Assembly (NCBI RefSeq): GCF_006442545.2
Contig: NZ_CP083952.1
Span: 5,743,501-5,807,500, forward strand
Direction: 5' to 3'
DNA from: Mesorhizobium sp. B2-1-8
GTDB taxonomy: Bacteria; Pseudomonadota; Alphaproteobacteria; Rhizobiales; Rhizobiaceae
DNA: 64,000 nt
Of the stretch, positions 43,407-52,286 are shown in pieces. The notes beneath the pieces were generated by a model, which saw only the letters and a list, made by a program, of their open reading frames with translations, did not search any database and was not told the origin of the DNA. Positions within the stretch are counted from its first letter, which is position 1. Every line of letters starts with the position of its first letter. The position numbers and the translations under genes are program-made.

Positions 43407-44870
43407 ATGAGCCTGAGCTTCGATCCCGATACGATCCCCCTTCCCGTCGGTCATTTCATCGGCGGGGAGTTGATCTCGGCTGAGGACGGGATCGAGATAC
43501 GCCGCCCGTCGGATGGCAAATCATATGTTGCCTGTCCCGTGGCCGGCATAGACATGGTCGACCGTGCGGTGGAGAGCGCCAAAGCGGCACTGAAGGCCAG
43601 CAACTGGGGCGGCGTCCGGCCGCGTGAGCGCACCAAGGCACTCCAGGCCTGGGCCGATCTGATCGAAGCGGAAGCGGCAACGTTGGCGAGGATCGAGGCG
43701 CTGTGCTCGACCCGACCCGTCGGCCAGCTTGTCGCCGGCGACATCGCCATTACCGCCGAGCAGATCCGTTTCTTTGCCGAATTCGCCGACAAGGAAGGCG
43801 GCGACTTGGCGCCGACCGACGACGGCAGTCTCGGCATGATCATGAGCGAGCCCTATGGCGTGGTTGGTGCGATCACGCCCTGGAATTTTCCCCTGTCGAT
43901 GGCCGGGTGGAAGCTCGGCCCGGCACTGGCGGCGGGCAACGCGGTTGTGCTGAAGCCCTCCGAGATGACGCCGTTCTCGACCGTCTACATCGCGCAGCTC
44001 GCTGTTAGGGCTGGCCTGCCGGCTGGGCTCGTCAACGTGGTCCTGGGCGATGGTCCGACGACCGGCACGGCGCTGACCGGTCATCCCGACATCGCCAAGG
44101 TCTCCTTCACCGGCTCGACCCGCGCCGGATCGGCCATCATGGAGAATGTCGCCCGCACCGGCGTCAAGCCGATGACGCTGGAACTCGGCGGCAAGAGCCC
44201 GCAGCTCGTCTTTGCCGATGCCGATCTCGACAAGGCGGCCATCGCAATCGCCGGCAGCGTCACCTTCAACGCTGGCCAGGCCTGCGTGGCCGGCACGCGC
44301 CTGATCGTCGAGAAGAGCGTGGCCGACAGGCTGACGGCCGCCATCCTGGGAAAGATGAAGGCGGCCCGGCCTGGCCCGACCTGGGATGCGACGACGCAGT
44401 ACTCCCCCATCATCTCCGAACGACAGCGGGCGCGTATTGGCGGTATCGTGCGGGCAGCGGTCGAGGCCGGCGGCGAATGCCTGACCGGCGGCAACATGAT
44501 GGACCACGCCGGCTATTTCTACGAGCCGACGCTGATTGGAGGTGTCGACCAGTCCAATCCTGCAATTGTCGAGGAAATCTTCGGCCCGGTCCTTACGGTG
44601 CAGACCTTCGAGACCGAGGAAGAGGCGCTGGCGCTGTCCAGCCATTCGACCTACGGGCTGGCTTCCGGCCTGTTCACTTCCGACCTGTCCCGCACCATCC
44701 GCTTCGCGCGCAAGCTCGAGGCGGGCACCGTCTGGGTCAACCGTTACAGTCGCTCGCGCGACCATATCCTGCCGACCGGCGGCTACAAGCGTTCCGGCAT
44801 CGGCAAGGACCTCGGCCGCGAGGCCTATCTCGCCAATCGCAGGACCAAGAGCGTCCTGATCAGCCTCTAG
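43407..44870 (+). CDS. NAD-dependent aldehyde dehydrogenase
   Basis: A 487-residue aldehyde dehydrogenase. Motifs are TPWNFPLSMAGWKLGPALAA, FTGSTRAGSAIM, the general-base Glu in LELGGKSPQLVF, the nucleophile Cys in NAGQACVAGTR and EEIFGPVLTV. I start at ATG 43407; the Shine-Dalgarno sequence is weak, and a 149-bp gap after the cupin could hold its own promoter. The stop is 10 bp before the next gene. The substrate is probably an amino- or betaine-type aldehyde by context. Confidence 0.92.
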   Translation: MSLSFDPDTIPLPVGHFIGGELISAEDGIEIRRPSDGKSYVACPVAGIDMVDRAVESAKAALKASNWGGVRPRERTKALQAWADLIEAEAATLARIEALCSTRPVGQLVAGDIAITAEQIRFFAEFADKEGGDLAPTDDGSLGMIMSEPYGVVGAITPWNFPLSMAGWKLGPALAAGNAVVLKPSEMTPFSTVYIAQLAVRAGLPAGLVNVVLGDGPTTGTALTGHPDIAKVSFTGSTRAGSAIMENVARTGVKPMTLELGGKSPQLVFADADLDKAAIAIAGSVTFNAGQACVAGTRLIVEKSVADRLTAAILGKMKAARPGPTWDATTQYSPIISERQRARIGGIVRAAVEAGGECLTGGNMMDHAGYFYEPTLIGGVDQSNPAIVEEIFGPVLTVQTFETEEEALALSSHSTYGLASGLFTSDLSRTIRFARKLEAGTVWVNRYSRSRDHILPTGGYKRSGIGKDLGREAYLANRRTKSVLISL

Positions 44871-44880
44871 AGAGATGCCG

Positions 44881-45825
44881 ATGAAGTCCTATTCGATCGC
44901 CCTGATCCCCGGTGACGGCATCGGCCGCGATGTGACCGCCGCCGCCTGGCCTGTGCTGGAGACGGCGGCCAGGCACGCAGGCTTTGCCCTGGCCGGGACC
45001 GATTTCCCCTGGTCCTGCAAGTTCTACAAGGACACTGGGCGTATGATGCCGGAGGACGGCATCGAAACCTTGCGCGGCTTTGACGCCATCTTGCTCGGCG
45101 CGGTCGGCTGGCCGATGGAGGTGCCAGATTCCGTCTCGCTTCACGGCCTGCTGCTGCCGATCCGCAAGGCATTCGTGCAATATGCCAACATCCGGCCGCA
45201 CCGCCTGCTGCCGGGTGTGACAGGGCCGCTGCGAGCCGAGAGCTTCGACATTTTGTGCATTCGTGAGAACACGGAAGGCGAATATTCGGGCGCCGGGGGG
45301 CGTGTGCATCAAGGCACTCTGGACGAGGTCGCCGTGGAGACCTCGATCTTCACCCGCGCCGGCGTCGAGCGCATCCTGCGCTTCGGTTTCGAGCAGGCGC
45401 GGACACGGCGCTGCAAGCTGGCCTCCGTCACCAAGTCCAACGCGCAGAAATACTCGATGGTGTTCTGGGACGAGATCACGCGAAAGCTGGCTGCGGAGTA
45501 CTCTGACGTCGCTGTGACCAGCTATCATGTCGACGCGCTGGCCGCGCGCATGATCATGGCGCCGGAGAGCCTCGACGTGATCGTCGCCTCCAACCTGTTC
45601 GGCGATATCCTCACCGACATCGGCGCGGCGATCCAGGGCGGGCTCGGCTACGCCGCCTCCGCCAACATCAACCCCGACCGCTCGGCGCCGTCCATGTTCG
45701 AGCCGGTGCACGGCTCCGCGCCCGACATCGCGCATCTGGGCATCGCCAACCCGATCGCCACCATATGGTCCGGCGCGATGATGCTGGAACATCTCGGCGA
45801 ACAGCCGCCGCCCGCCGCATCATGA
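44881..45825 (+). CDS. Tartrate/D-malate dehydrogenase family protein, C-terminally frameshifted
   Basis: Isocitrate/isopropylmalate-dehydrogenase-fold enzyme of the TtuC/DmlA group. Motifs are LIPGDGIGRDVTA, IRENTEGEYSGAGGR, SVTKSNAQKYSM and NLFGDILTDIGAAI with the metal Asp pair, then MFEPVHGSAPDIA. The frame ends after 315 residues at EQPPPAAS, but the family C-terminus continues in another frame up to 45923, where a normal length of about 347 would be reached. A single missing base near 45805-45815 explains it. Either the gene is newly broken or the base call is wrong; the core active site is intact. ATG 44881 follows AGAGAG. Confidence 0.85.
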   Translation: MKSYSIALIPGDGIGRDVTAAAWPVLETAARHAGFALAGTDFPWSCKFYKDTGRMMPEDGIETLRGFDAILLGAVGWPMEVPDSVSLHGLLLPIRKAFVQYANIRPHRLLPGVTGPLRAESFDILCIRENTEGEYSGAGGRVHQGTLDEVAVETSIFTRAGVERILRFGFEQARTRRCKLASVTKSNAQKYSMVFWDEITRKLAAEYSDVAVTSYHVDALAARMIMAPESLDVIVASNLFGDILTDIGAAIQGGLGYAASANINPDRSAPSMFEPVHGSAPDIAHLGIANPIATIWSGAMMLEHLGEQPPPAAS

Positions 45826-45923
45826 AAGCCATCGAAGCGACAACCGCGCTCGGCATTGGCACCACTACTGGCAAAGACAGAACGGAGACCATCACGGCCG
45901 CCGTCGTGACAGCACTCTCCTGA
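45822..45923 (+). pseudogene. Out-of-frame C-terminal tail of the tartrate/malate-type dehydrogenase
   Basis: Read in the other frame, this stretch gives MKAIEATTALGIGTTTGKDR followed by TETITAAVVTALS and a stop. It resembles the last helices of the TtuC/DmlA family, and upstream in this frame AAARRI precedes the Met, as expected for the family. It ends 18 bp before the next ATG. It is the missing end of the gene at 44881-45825. Confidence 0.7.
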
Positions 45924-45940
45924 TTGCAAGGTCGTTTTCG

Positions 45941-47398
45941 ATGAAATGCCTGAAAGACGAAGATCTCTTCCGCGAAGCCGGCCTGATCGACGGTAAGTGG
46001 GTCGCTGCCGGCTCCGGCAAAACGGTCGATGTGCTCGACCCGGCGACCCAGTCGGCGATCGGCACGGTGCCCGACATGGCCGGTACGGAGACCCGTGCGG
46101 CGATAGAGGCCGCGGCTTCCGCCTATCGGGACTGGAGGAAGAAGACCAACGCCGAACGCGCGACGCTCCTGGAAGCATGGCATGGCCTGATGCTGGCGTA
46201 TCTTGACGATCTGGCGCTGATCCTCACGACGGAACAAGGCAAGCCCCTGGACGAGGCCAAGGGCGAGATCCGCTACGGCGCATCCTTCGTCAAATGGTTT
46301 GCCGAGGAAGCGCGCCGCATCAACGGCCACACCATCCCCTCGCCCACATCAGACCGCCGCATCATCGTGCTGAAGGAGCCGGTCGGTGTTTGCGGCATCA
46401 TCACGCCGTGGAACTTTCCCAACGCGATGATCACCCGCAAGGTCGCGCCGGCGCTGGCCGCCGGCTGCACGGTGGTGATCAAGCCGTCCGAGTTCACGCC
46501 CTATTCGGCACTGGCGCTCGGCGTGCTCGCCGAACGGGCCGGCATCCCCCCCGGCGTCATCAACATCGTCACCGGCATGCCGGCCGAGATCGGCAACGAG
46601 ATCATGGCGAACGAGACGGTTCGCAAGATCTCCTTCACCGGCTCGACGCGAGTCGGTTCGCTGCTCATGCGCGGCGCGGCCGACAGCGTGAAGCGCTTGA
46701 GTCTAGAACTCGGCGGCAACGCACCCTTCATCGTTTTCGACGACGCCGATCTCGATCTCGCCGTCGAGGGCGCACTCGTCTCGAAATTCCGCAATGGCGG
46801 CCAGACCTGCGTCTGCGCCAACCGCATCCTTGTCCAGGCTGGCGTCTATGAAACCTTCGCCGCGAAGCTCACCGCCCGTGTCAACGCCATGACGGTGGGG
46901 CCCGGCACGCAGCCCGGCATCGCGATCGGGCCGATGATCAACATGGCGGCGGTCGAGAAGATCAACCGCCACGTCGAGGACGCGCTCGCCAAGGGTGCCG
47001 AGATCGTCACGCAGAAGCCGGCTTTGCCGGAGGGCCTGCAATATGTCGCGCCGCTAGTGCTAACCGGCGCCACGAACGACATGCAGCTTGCCGACGAGGA
47101 GACCTTCGGCCCGGTCGCACCGCTTTTCCGTTTCGAGACGGAAGAGGAAGCGATCGCGCTGGCCAACGGCACGCCCTACGGGCTTGCCTCTTACTTCTAC
47201 ACGGAAAATTTGAAACGCGCCTGGCGCGTCGGCGAAGCGCTGGAGTTCGGCATGGTGGGCTTGAACACCGGCTCGGTCTCGATGGAGGTGGCGCCCTTCG
47301 GCGGCGTCAAGCAGTCCGGCCTCGGGCGCGAAGGCGCGCAGGCCGGCATAGAGGAATATCTCGAGATGAAGAGCTTTCACATCGGCGGGCTCGGCTGA
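45941..47398 (+). CDS. Succinate-semialdehyde-type dehydrogenase
   Basis: A 485-residue aldehyde dehydrogenase of the GabD group. It has the motifs TPWNFPNAMITRKVAPALAA, FTGSTRVGSLLM, LELGGNAPF (Glu) and NGGQTCVCANR (Cys, followed by a second Cys two residues on, common in GabD enzymes with redox sensitivity), plus FGGVKQSGLGREGAQ at the C-terminus. It is the last gene of the plus operon and converges with the DAO oxidase. It would bring a semialdehyde such as succinate or glutarate semialdehyde into the TCA cycle. Confidence 0.92.
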   Translation: MKCLKDEDLFREAGLIDGKWVAAGSGKTVDVLDPATQSAIGTVPDMAGTETRAAIEAAASAYRDWRKKTNAERATLLEAWHGLMLAYLDDLALILTTEQGKPLDEAKGEIRYGASFVKWFAEEARRINGHTIPSPTSDRRIIVLKEPVGVCGIITPWNFPNAMITRKVAPALAAGCTVVIKPSEFTPYSALALGVLAERAGIPPGVINIVTGMPAEIGNEIMANETVRKISFTGSTRVGSLLMRGAADSVKRLSLELGGNAPFIVFDDADLDLAVEGALVSKFRNGGQTCVCANRILVQAGVYETFAAKLTARVNAMTVGPGTQPGIAIGPMINMAAVEKINRHVEDALAKGAEIVTQKPALPEGLQYVAPLVLTGATNDMQLADEETFGPVAPLFRFETEEEAIALANGTPYGLASYFYTENLKRAWRVGEALEFGMVGLNTGSVSMEVAPFGGVKQSGLGREGAQAGIEEYLEMKSFHIGGLG

Positions 47399-47432
47399 GG
47401 CGATTTTTGCCGAGGCCGGGCCGGATCGGAGG

Positions 47433-48707
47433 TCACTGGATCCGGTCGAGCGCCTTATAGTAGAGGCCGACAATAGGCAGGAACCAGGGCTTGCCCGAAT
47501 AGCCTGGGATGGCAGGCCACTCGAGTCCTTTCAGCGGATTGCGGTCGTCGCGGCCGAGCATGGCATCGGCCATGACCATGCCGAGATGGGTGGAAAGCTG
47601 CGCGCCGTGGCCGGAATAGCCCATCGCGTACCACTCCCCGTCATGGTAGCCGGCCCGCGGAAAGCGGTCCTTGGTCATGTCGACCAGCCCGCCCCAGCAA
47701 TAGTCGATCTCGACCCTGGCGAGTTGCGGGAAGATCGTGGCCAGGCTTGCCTGCAATATCTGGCCGCTCCTGGCGTCGGAGCGCTGGTCCGATGTCGCCG
47801 AGAAGCGTGCGCGGCCGCCGAAGATCAGGCGATTGTCGGGCGAAAGCCGGAAGTAGTTGCCGATGTTCATCGAGGTCACGCAAGTGCGGTTGCCCGGCAT
47901 GATCGCGGCGATCTCCGTGTCGCTCAACGGCCGCGTGGCGATGATGAAGCTGCCGACGGAGATGATCCTGCGGCGGAAATAGCCGAAGTCAGGCGTGGTA
48001 TAGGCGCCGGTCGCCACCAGCACATTGTCGGCGCTGATGCGGCCACGCGACGTGGTCAACTCATGCCTTTTTCCCACCTGCTTGCGATCCGTCACCGCCG
48101 CGTTCTCATGGATAATTGCGCCGTGACGGACAGCCGCCGTGGCCAGCCCGGCCACATAGCGGCCCATATGCATCATGGCGCTCTTCTTCGACAGCATCGC
48201 GCCATGGAAAGGCGAACCGATTTCGGATTTCAGATCGTCTACCGACAGCAGCGCCGTGTCCGGATCCACCTCGGCATGGAGGGCTTCGAAGTTACGGGCG
48301 ATCGATGCAAAATGCTGCGGCTTGGAGGCGAGCTTGAGCTTGCCGGCGCGGCGGAAATTGCAATCGATGCCCTCCTCGGCGATCAGCGCCTCGATGGTAT
48401 CGACGGAGTCGTCGAGCGCCCGGTAGAGCGCGATGGCGCGGTCCTTGCCGAGCTCCGCCTTGGCCGAGAGGTAGCTATGGGCAAGCCCGTTGTTCAGATG
48501 CCCGCCATTGCGCCCGGATGCCCCCCAGCCCACGCGCTCCGCTTCCAGCACCGCCACCTTGGCGCCGGCCTTCGCCAATTGGAGCCCGGCGGCGAGACCG
48601 GTGAAGCCGCCGCCGATGATGGCGGCATCGTAGTGCCCCTCGACCGGGCCTTGCGTCGCGCCGGAAAATACGGGGGCTGTGTCGTGCCAGTAGGAGACCA
48701 GCTTCAT
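47433..48707 (-). CDS. FAD-dependent oxidoreductase (DAO family, gamma-glutamylputrescine-oxidase-like)
   Basis: A 424-residue flavoenzyme with the FAD motif AAIIGGGFTGLAAGLQLAKA, then WGASGRNGGHLNNG and the C-terminal FAD-closing motif MGYSGHGAQLSTHLG. The layout matches PuuB-like oxidases that act on secondary amines or amino-acid conjugates, releasing an aldehyde, ammonia or amine and peroxide. ATG 48707 follows AGGCGGA. It is followed at the gene level by a HAD protein in the same minus-strand unit (the HAD gene is upstream); aldehyde dehydrogenases next door could oxidise its product. Confidence 0.9.
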   Translation of the reverse strand: MKLVSYWHDTAPVFSGATQGPVEGHYDAAIIGGGFTGLAAGLQLAKAGAKVAVLEAERVGWGASGRNGGHLNNGLAHSYLSAKAELGKDRAIALYRALDDSVDTIEALIAEEGIDCNFRRAGKLKLASKPQHFASIARNFEALHAEVDPDTALLSVDDLKSEIGSPFHGAMLSKKSAMMHMGRYVAGLATAAVRHGAIIHENAAVTDRKQVGKRHELTTSRGRISADNVLVATGAYTTPDFGYFRRRIISVGSFIIATRPLSDTEIAAIMPGNRTCVTSMNIGNYFRLSPDNRLIFGGRARFSATSDQRSDARSGQILQASLATIFPQLARVEIDYCWGGLVDMTKDRFPRAGYHDGEWYAMGYSGHGAQLSTHLGMVMADAMLGRDDRNPLKGLEWPAIPGYSGKPWFLPIVGLYYKALDRIQ

Positions 48708-48723
48708 CGGCAATCCGCCTGTT

Positions 48724-49392
48724 TTAGAGACCGACCACGCCTGGAAGGCCCGAAATGTCCGATATCTCGACATAGCCGTAATAGGGGTTGGCCGGTTCGT
48801 GACCGCGGTTGACCCAGACCTTGTTCTTGATGCCGAGATCGTGCGCCGACATCAGGTCGTAGCGGAATGAGGACGAGCAGTGAAGAACGTCCTCCGGGCC
48901 GCAGCCCAGCCTATCGAACATGTATTCGAAGGCCTTGAAGCGGGGCTTGTAGGCCTGTGCCTGCTCGGCCGTATAGACGGCATGGAAGGGCGCGCCGAGC
49001 TTCTCGACGTTGGACATGATCTGCGCATTCATGGCGTTGGACAGGATGACCAGCGGAATTTCTTTGGCGACCTTTGCCAAGCCGGCCGGGACATCCGCGT
49101 GAGGCCCCCAGGTCGGCACACGCTCATAGACCATCTTGGCGTCGTCGGAGCTGAAGGCAACGCCATTACGCTTGCAGGTGCGCTCGAGCGCGTTGTGGAC
49201 GACGTCGGCATAGGGCTTCCAGTCGCCCAGGATCTCGTCGAGCCGGTACGCCGCGAAGTTCTTGATGAACTCCTGCATGCGCGGCTCGTCGAGCCGGCTG
49301 CCATAGAGGTCGCGCGCCGCTTCCGCCATCTGGAAGAAGGTCAACGTGCCATAGCAGTCGAAGGTGATATATTTGGGCCTGAAAGAAGCCAT
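48724..49392 (-). CDS. HAD-superfamily hydrolase, haloacid-dehalogenase type II-like
   Basis: A 222-residue HAD protein. The nucleophile Asp is in ITFDCYGTLTF, motif II Ser in VILSNAMN, the Lys in AQAYKPRFKAF and the acidic motif in SSSFRYDLMSAHDLG, all matching L-2-haloacid dehalogenase-type proteins. Whether the physiological substrate is halogenated is doubtful; such proteins are often found with amine oxidases. ATG 49392 follows GGAGAT. It is the first gene of the two-gene minus unit with the DAO oxidase. Confidence 0.88.
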   Translation of the reverse strand: MASFRPKYITFDCYGTLTFFQMAEAARDLYGSRLDEPRMQEFIKNFAAYRLDEILGDWKPYADVVHNALERTCKRNGVAFSSDDAKMVYERVPTWGPHADVPAGLAKVAKEIPLVILSNAMNAQIMSNVEKLGAPFHAVYTAEQAQAYKPRFKAFEYMFDRLGCGPEDVLHCSSSFRYDLMSAHDLGIKNKVWVNRGHEPANPYYGYVEISDISGLPGVVGL

Positions 49393-49710
49393 GTCCGTCG
49401 ATCTCCGGTGGAAGCACTTCCGCGTTGGGACGTATTTCATCATAGGCTGGCAGGCGGCGAGCCACCTGACCGAAATAGCCTTCCCGAAAGCAGAAAGTTT
49501 CGTATCCGCCTGCTGGTTTGGCACGCTGTAGCATCCCGACGGTCAATGGGCCTGCCTTCCTCGACCTGAAGCGCATCCGCCACGGGCGGCGCCAGCACAA
49601 GATGCGGCGCACCGCTTACGCTACGGCGAAAGATGTCGCCGAAGCCAGCGCCTTCAGACGATCTGCGGCGCGCCGATGGTCGAGACTTACGGCAGACGGA
49701 AGGGTGCCTC
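49393..49710. other. Divergent intergenic region, no gene recognised
   Basis: This 318-bp region lies between the divergent HAD and GNAT genes and must hold promoters for both. I see no long hairpin or clear operator; short open frames here lack family similarity and have no good ribosome site. Confidence 0.5.
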
Positions 49711-50550
49711 ATGCAGCAGGAAGAGATCGAACTCCGAGCGTTCGGGCCGGACCATATCGAGGGCGCGGTGGCGCTTTCGCGTCAGGAGAACTGGCCGCAT
49801 CGTCCGCAGGACTGGCAGATGGCGTTGCAACTCTCCAGCGGCGCGGTCGCGCTCGGCGACCACGGCCAGGTCACCGGGACCATCCTGGTCACACCCTATG
49901 GCGATGAATGCGCCATGATCAACATGGTGATTGTCGACAGGAATGTGCGAGGCAAAGGGCTCGGTCGCCGGCTGATGGAACAGGCGTTCGCCCTTGCCGA
50001 AGATCGTCCGCTGCGACTTGTCGCGACGCGGGAGGGCATGCCTCTCTACGAGAGACTGGGCTTTGTGCCCTCCGGCACGGTCGTGCAGCATCAGGGCCAT
50101 GTCGCGGAACTCGATGCGCCTGCCGGGGTGGAGGCCGCGGCCACCGTCGACCTGCCGGAAATCAAGGCGATGGACCGCGACGCCTATGGCGCGGACCGTG
50201 AAGCTCTGATCGATGCGCTTGCCGAGCGCGGGGAATTCGCCGTCGTCCGCCGCAACGGCGCCATCGAGGCCTATGCGGCGATCCGCCCGTTTGGACGCGG
50301 CGAGGTGATCGGCCCCGTGATCGCCGGAAGTGTCGAGGACGCCAAGAGCCTGATCAGCTTTTTCGCCGCGTCGCGCCCCGGTGCCTTCCTGCGCGTGGAT
50401 ACCGACAGCAGGAGCGGCATCGCCGATTGGCTCACGGAAATCGGCCTCGCCCATGTCGGCGGCGGCGTGACCATGGACCGTCCGTCCAGGCCGGACGCGG
50501 CACAGGCGCGGCCAAAAGTTTACGCACTCGCCAACCAGGCGCTCGGCTAG
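49711..50550 (+). CDS. GNAT-family N-acetyltransferase (two-domain)
   Basis: A 279-residue protein with a GNAT domain (INMVIVDRNVRGKGLGRRLM carries the R/Q-x-x-G-x-G/A acetyl-CoA loop) and a second C-terminal domain (YAAIRPFGRGEVIGPVIAGS; FLRVDTDSRSGI; YALANQALG). It is a clear paralogue of the protein at 39685-40587. ATG 49711 follows GGAAGGG. Its stop codon forms part of a long hairpin repeat. It may acetylate an amino compound handled by the neighbouring aminotransferase; this is inference. Confidence 0.85.
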   Translation: MQQEEIELRAFGPDHIEGAVALSRQENWPHRPQDWQMALQLSSGAVALGDHGQVTGTILVTPYGDECAMINMVIVDRNVRGKGLGRRLMEQAFALAEDRPLRLVATREGMPLYERLGFVPSGTVVQHQGHVAELDAPAGVEAAATVDLPEIKAMDRDAYGADREALIDALAERGEFAVVRRNGAIEAYAAIRPFGRGEVIGPVIAGSVEDAKSLISFFAASRPGAFLRVDTDSRSGIADWLTEIGLAHVGGGVTMDRPSRPDAAQARPKVYALANQALG

Positions 50551-50599
50551 AGCCGGATGATTTCGGATCGAGTCGATCCGAAGTCTGAATCCGGCTCTA
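50548..50599. repeat. Long hairpin repeat at GNAT stop codon
   Basis: TAGAGCCGGAT (50548-50558) pairs with ATCCGGCTCTA (50589-50599), and CGGATCG (50564-50570) with CGATCCG (50574-50580). The stop codon TAG of the GNAT gene is the first part of the stem. It probably ends or stabilises that transcript. Confidence 0.7.
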
Positions 50600-50610
50600 A
50601 ATCAAAGGGA

Positions 50611-50663
50611 TAGAGCATGATGTCGTCCGAAAACCGCTTCACGCTTTTCGGCGTCATGCTCTA
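50611..50663. repeat. Rhizobial palindromic intergenic repeat
   Basis: TAGAGCATGA (50611-50620) pairs with TCATGCTCTA (50654-50663), and CCGAAAA (50627-50633) with TTTTCGG (50645-50651). Sequences of the type AGAGCATGAT...CCGAAAACCGCTTC are dispersed many times in rhizobial genomes. It lies 13 bp ahead of the aminotransferase ATG. Confidence 0.78.
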
Positions 50664-50676
50664 GCCGGAGGTATCA

Positions 50677-52050
50677 ATGCTCGCCAATTCCCTGATCGAA
50701 CTCGACCGCGCCCATCTTATTCATCCGGTTTCGTCATATCGCGGCCACGAGGCGCTTGGCGTGCGTGTGCTGAAATCGGCAAAGGGTGCGACCGTGACCG
50801 ATGCGTCCGGCAAGCAGCTCGTCGACGGTTTCGCAGGATTGTGGTGCGTCAACGCAGGCTACGGTCATGACAGTATCGTCGAGGCGGCGGCACGGCAGAT
50901 GCGCGAACTTCCCTACGCTACCGCCTATTTCGATCTCGGCTCGGAACCGGCCATCCGCCTCGCCTCGGAGCTGGCCGAGCGTGCGCCTGGAGATCTCAAT
51001 CACGTCTATTTCACGCTCGGCGGATCGGACGCGGTCGACAGCACGATCCGTTTCGTCCGCTACTACTGGAACGCCAAGGGCGAGCCGCAGCGCGACCAGT
51101 TCATTTCGATCGAGCAGGGCTATCACGGATCGTCGGTGGTCGGTGCCGGCCTGACCGCGCTGCCCGCTTTTCACGCCGGCTTCGGCATCCCTTTTGAATG
51201 GCAGCACAAGATTCCGTCCCCCTATCCCTATCGAAACCCGGCCGGCGAAGACGGGAACGCGATCATCGCAGCCTCGCTCACCGCGTTGAAGACCAAGATC
51301 GAGGAGATTGGGCCGGAGCGGGTCGCCGCCTTCTATGCTGAGCCGATCCAGGGCTCGGGCGGTGTCATCGTCCCCCCGAAAGGCTGGATCAAGGCGATCC
51401 GCGAACTTTGCCGGGCGTACGGCATCCTGTTCATCGCCGACGAGGTGATCACCGGGTTCGGCCGCACGGGACCACTGTTCGCCTGCACGGAAGAGGACAT
51501 CGTTCCCGATCTCATGACGACGGCCAAGGGCCTGACCTCGGGCTATGTTCCGATGGGCGCGGTGTTCATGGCCGACCATGTCTACGACGTGATCGCCGAT
51601 GGCGCGGGCGCTTCGGCGGTCGGTCACGGCTACACCTACTCCGCCCATCCCGTCAGCGCCGCCGTCGCGCTCGAAGTGTTGAAGCTCTATGAGAATGGAC
51701 TTTTGGAGAACGGCATCAAGGCCGGCGCACGCCTGATGGCGGGATTGGCCGGCCTGAGGGATCATCCGCTCGTCGGCGAGGTGCGCGGTCGTGGCATGCT
51801 TGCCGCAGTAGAGCTGGTGACCGACAAGCAGAAGAAGACGCCGCTTCCGGCCTCGGCCATGCCGGCGCGGCGGGTCTTCGACAGGGCGTGGGACAATGGC
51901 CTGATCATCCGCGCCTTCGCGCATGGAGTCCTCGGCTACGCGCCGCCGCTGTGCTGTACCGACAGCGATATCGATGCGATCATCGACCGCACGCGCCGAA
52001 CGCTGGACCAGACGCTGGACGATCCCGATGTCCGCCAAGCTCTGGCATGA
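50677..52050 (+). CDS. Class III aminotransferase (omega-transaminase)
   Basis: A 457-residue PLP enzyme. The PLP Lys is in MTTAKGLTSGYVPMGA, the cofactor Asp in FIADEVITGFGRTG and the phosphate-site region around TLGGSDAVDSTIRF. Such enzymes transfer amino groups from diamines, beta-alanine or other omega-amino compounds to pyruvate or 2-oxoglutarate. CCGGAGG precedes ATG 50677. It sits between a GNAT gene and a HAD/peptide-transport operon. The products would be aldehydes, which fits the aldehyde dehydrogenases upstream. Confidence 0.92.
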   Translation: MLANSLIELDRAHLIHPVSSYRGHEALGVRVLKSAKGATVTDASGKQLVDGFAGLWCVNAGYGHDSIVEAAARQMRELPYATAYFDLGSEPAIRLASELAERAPGDLNHVYFTLGGSDAVDSTIRFVRYYWNAKGEPQRDQFISIEQGYHGSSVVGAGLTALPAFHAGFGIPFEWQHKIPSPYPYRNPAGEDGNAIIAASLTALKTKIEEIGPERVAAFYAEPIQGSGGVIVPPKGWIKAIRELCRAYGILFIADEVITGFGRTGPLFACTEEDIVPDLMTTAKGLTSGYVPMGAVFMADHVYDVIADGAGASAVGHGYTYSAHPVSAAVALEVLKLYENGLLENGIKAGARLMAGLAGLRDHPLVGEVRGRGMLAAVELVTDKQKKTPLPASAMPARRVFDRAWDNGLIIRAFAHGVLGYAPPLCCTDSDIDAIIDRTRRTLDQTLDDPDVRQALA

Positions 52051-52286
52051 GGGGCAGCGAAATATGTCGGGTTTCGAAATATCGCCGGGGCAGACGATTT
52101 CGCAATTTTGTGCCGCGCACTTGCGCCTTTTCGGCAAATCCAGCGCGAGGGAAGTGCCAGACTGCAGCTAAGACAAGGCCAGAAAGCCCGATTTTCCGGG
52201 CCTTCGGAAACGGCCGACGCCCCGGGCAGCACGGAATTTTGTTCTGTTCAGCACATGCATTTCGGCAGCGCAGAGGAGAGCCAGTC

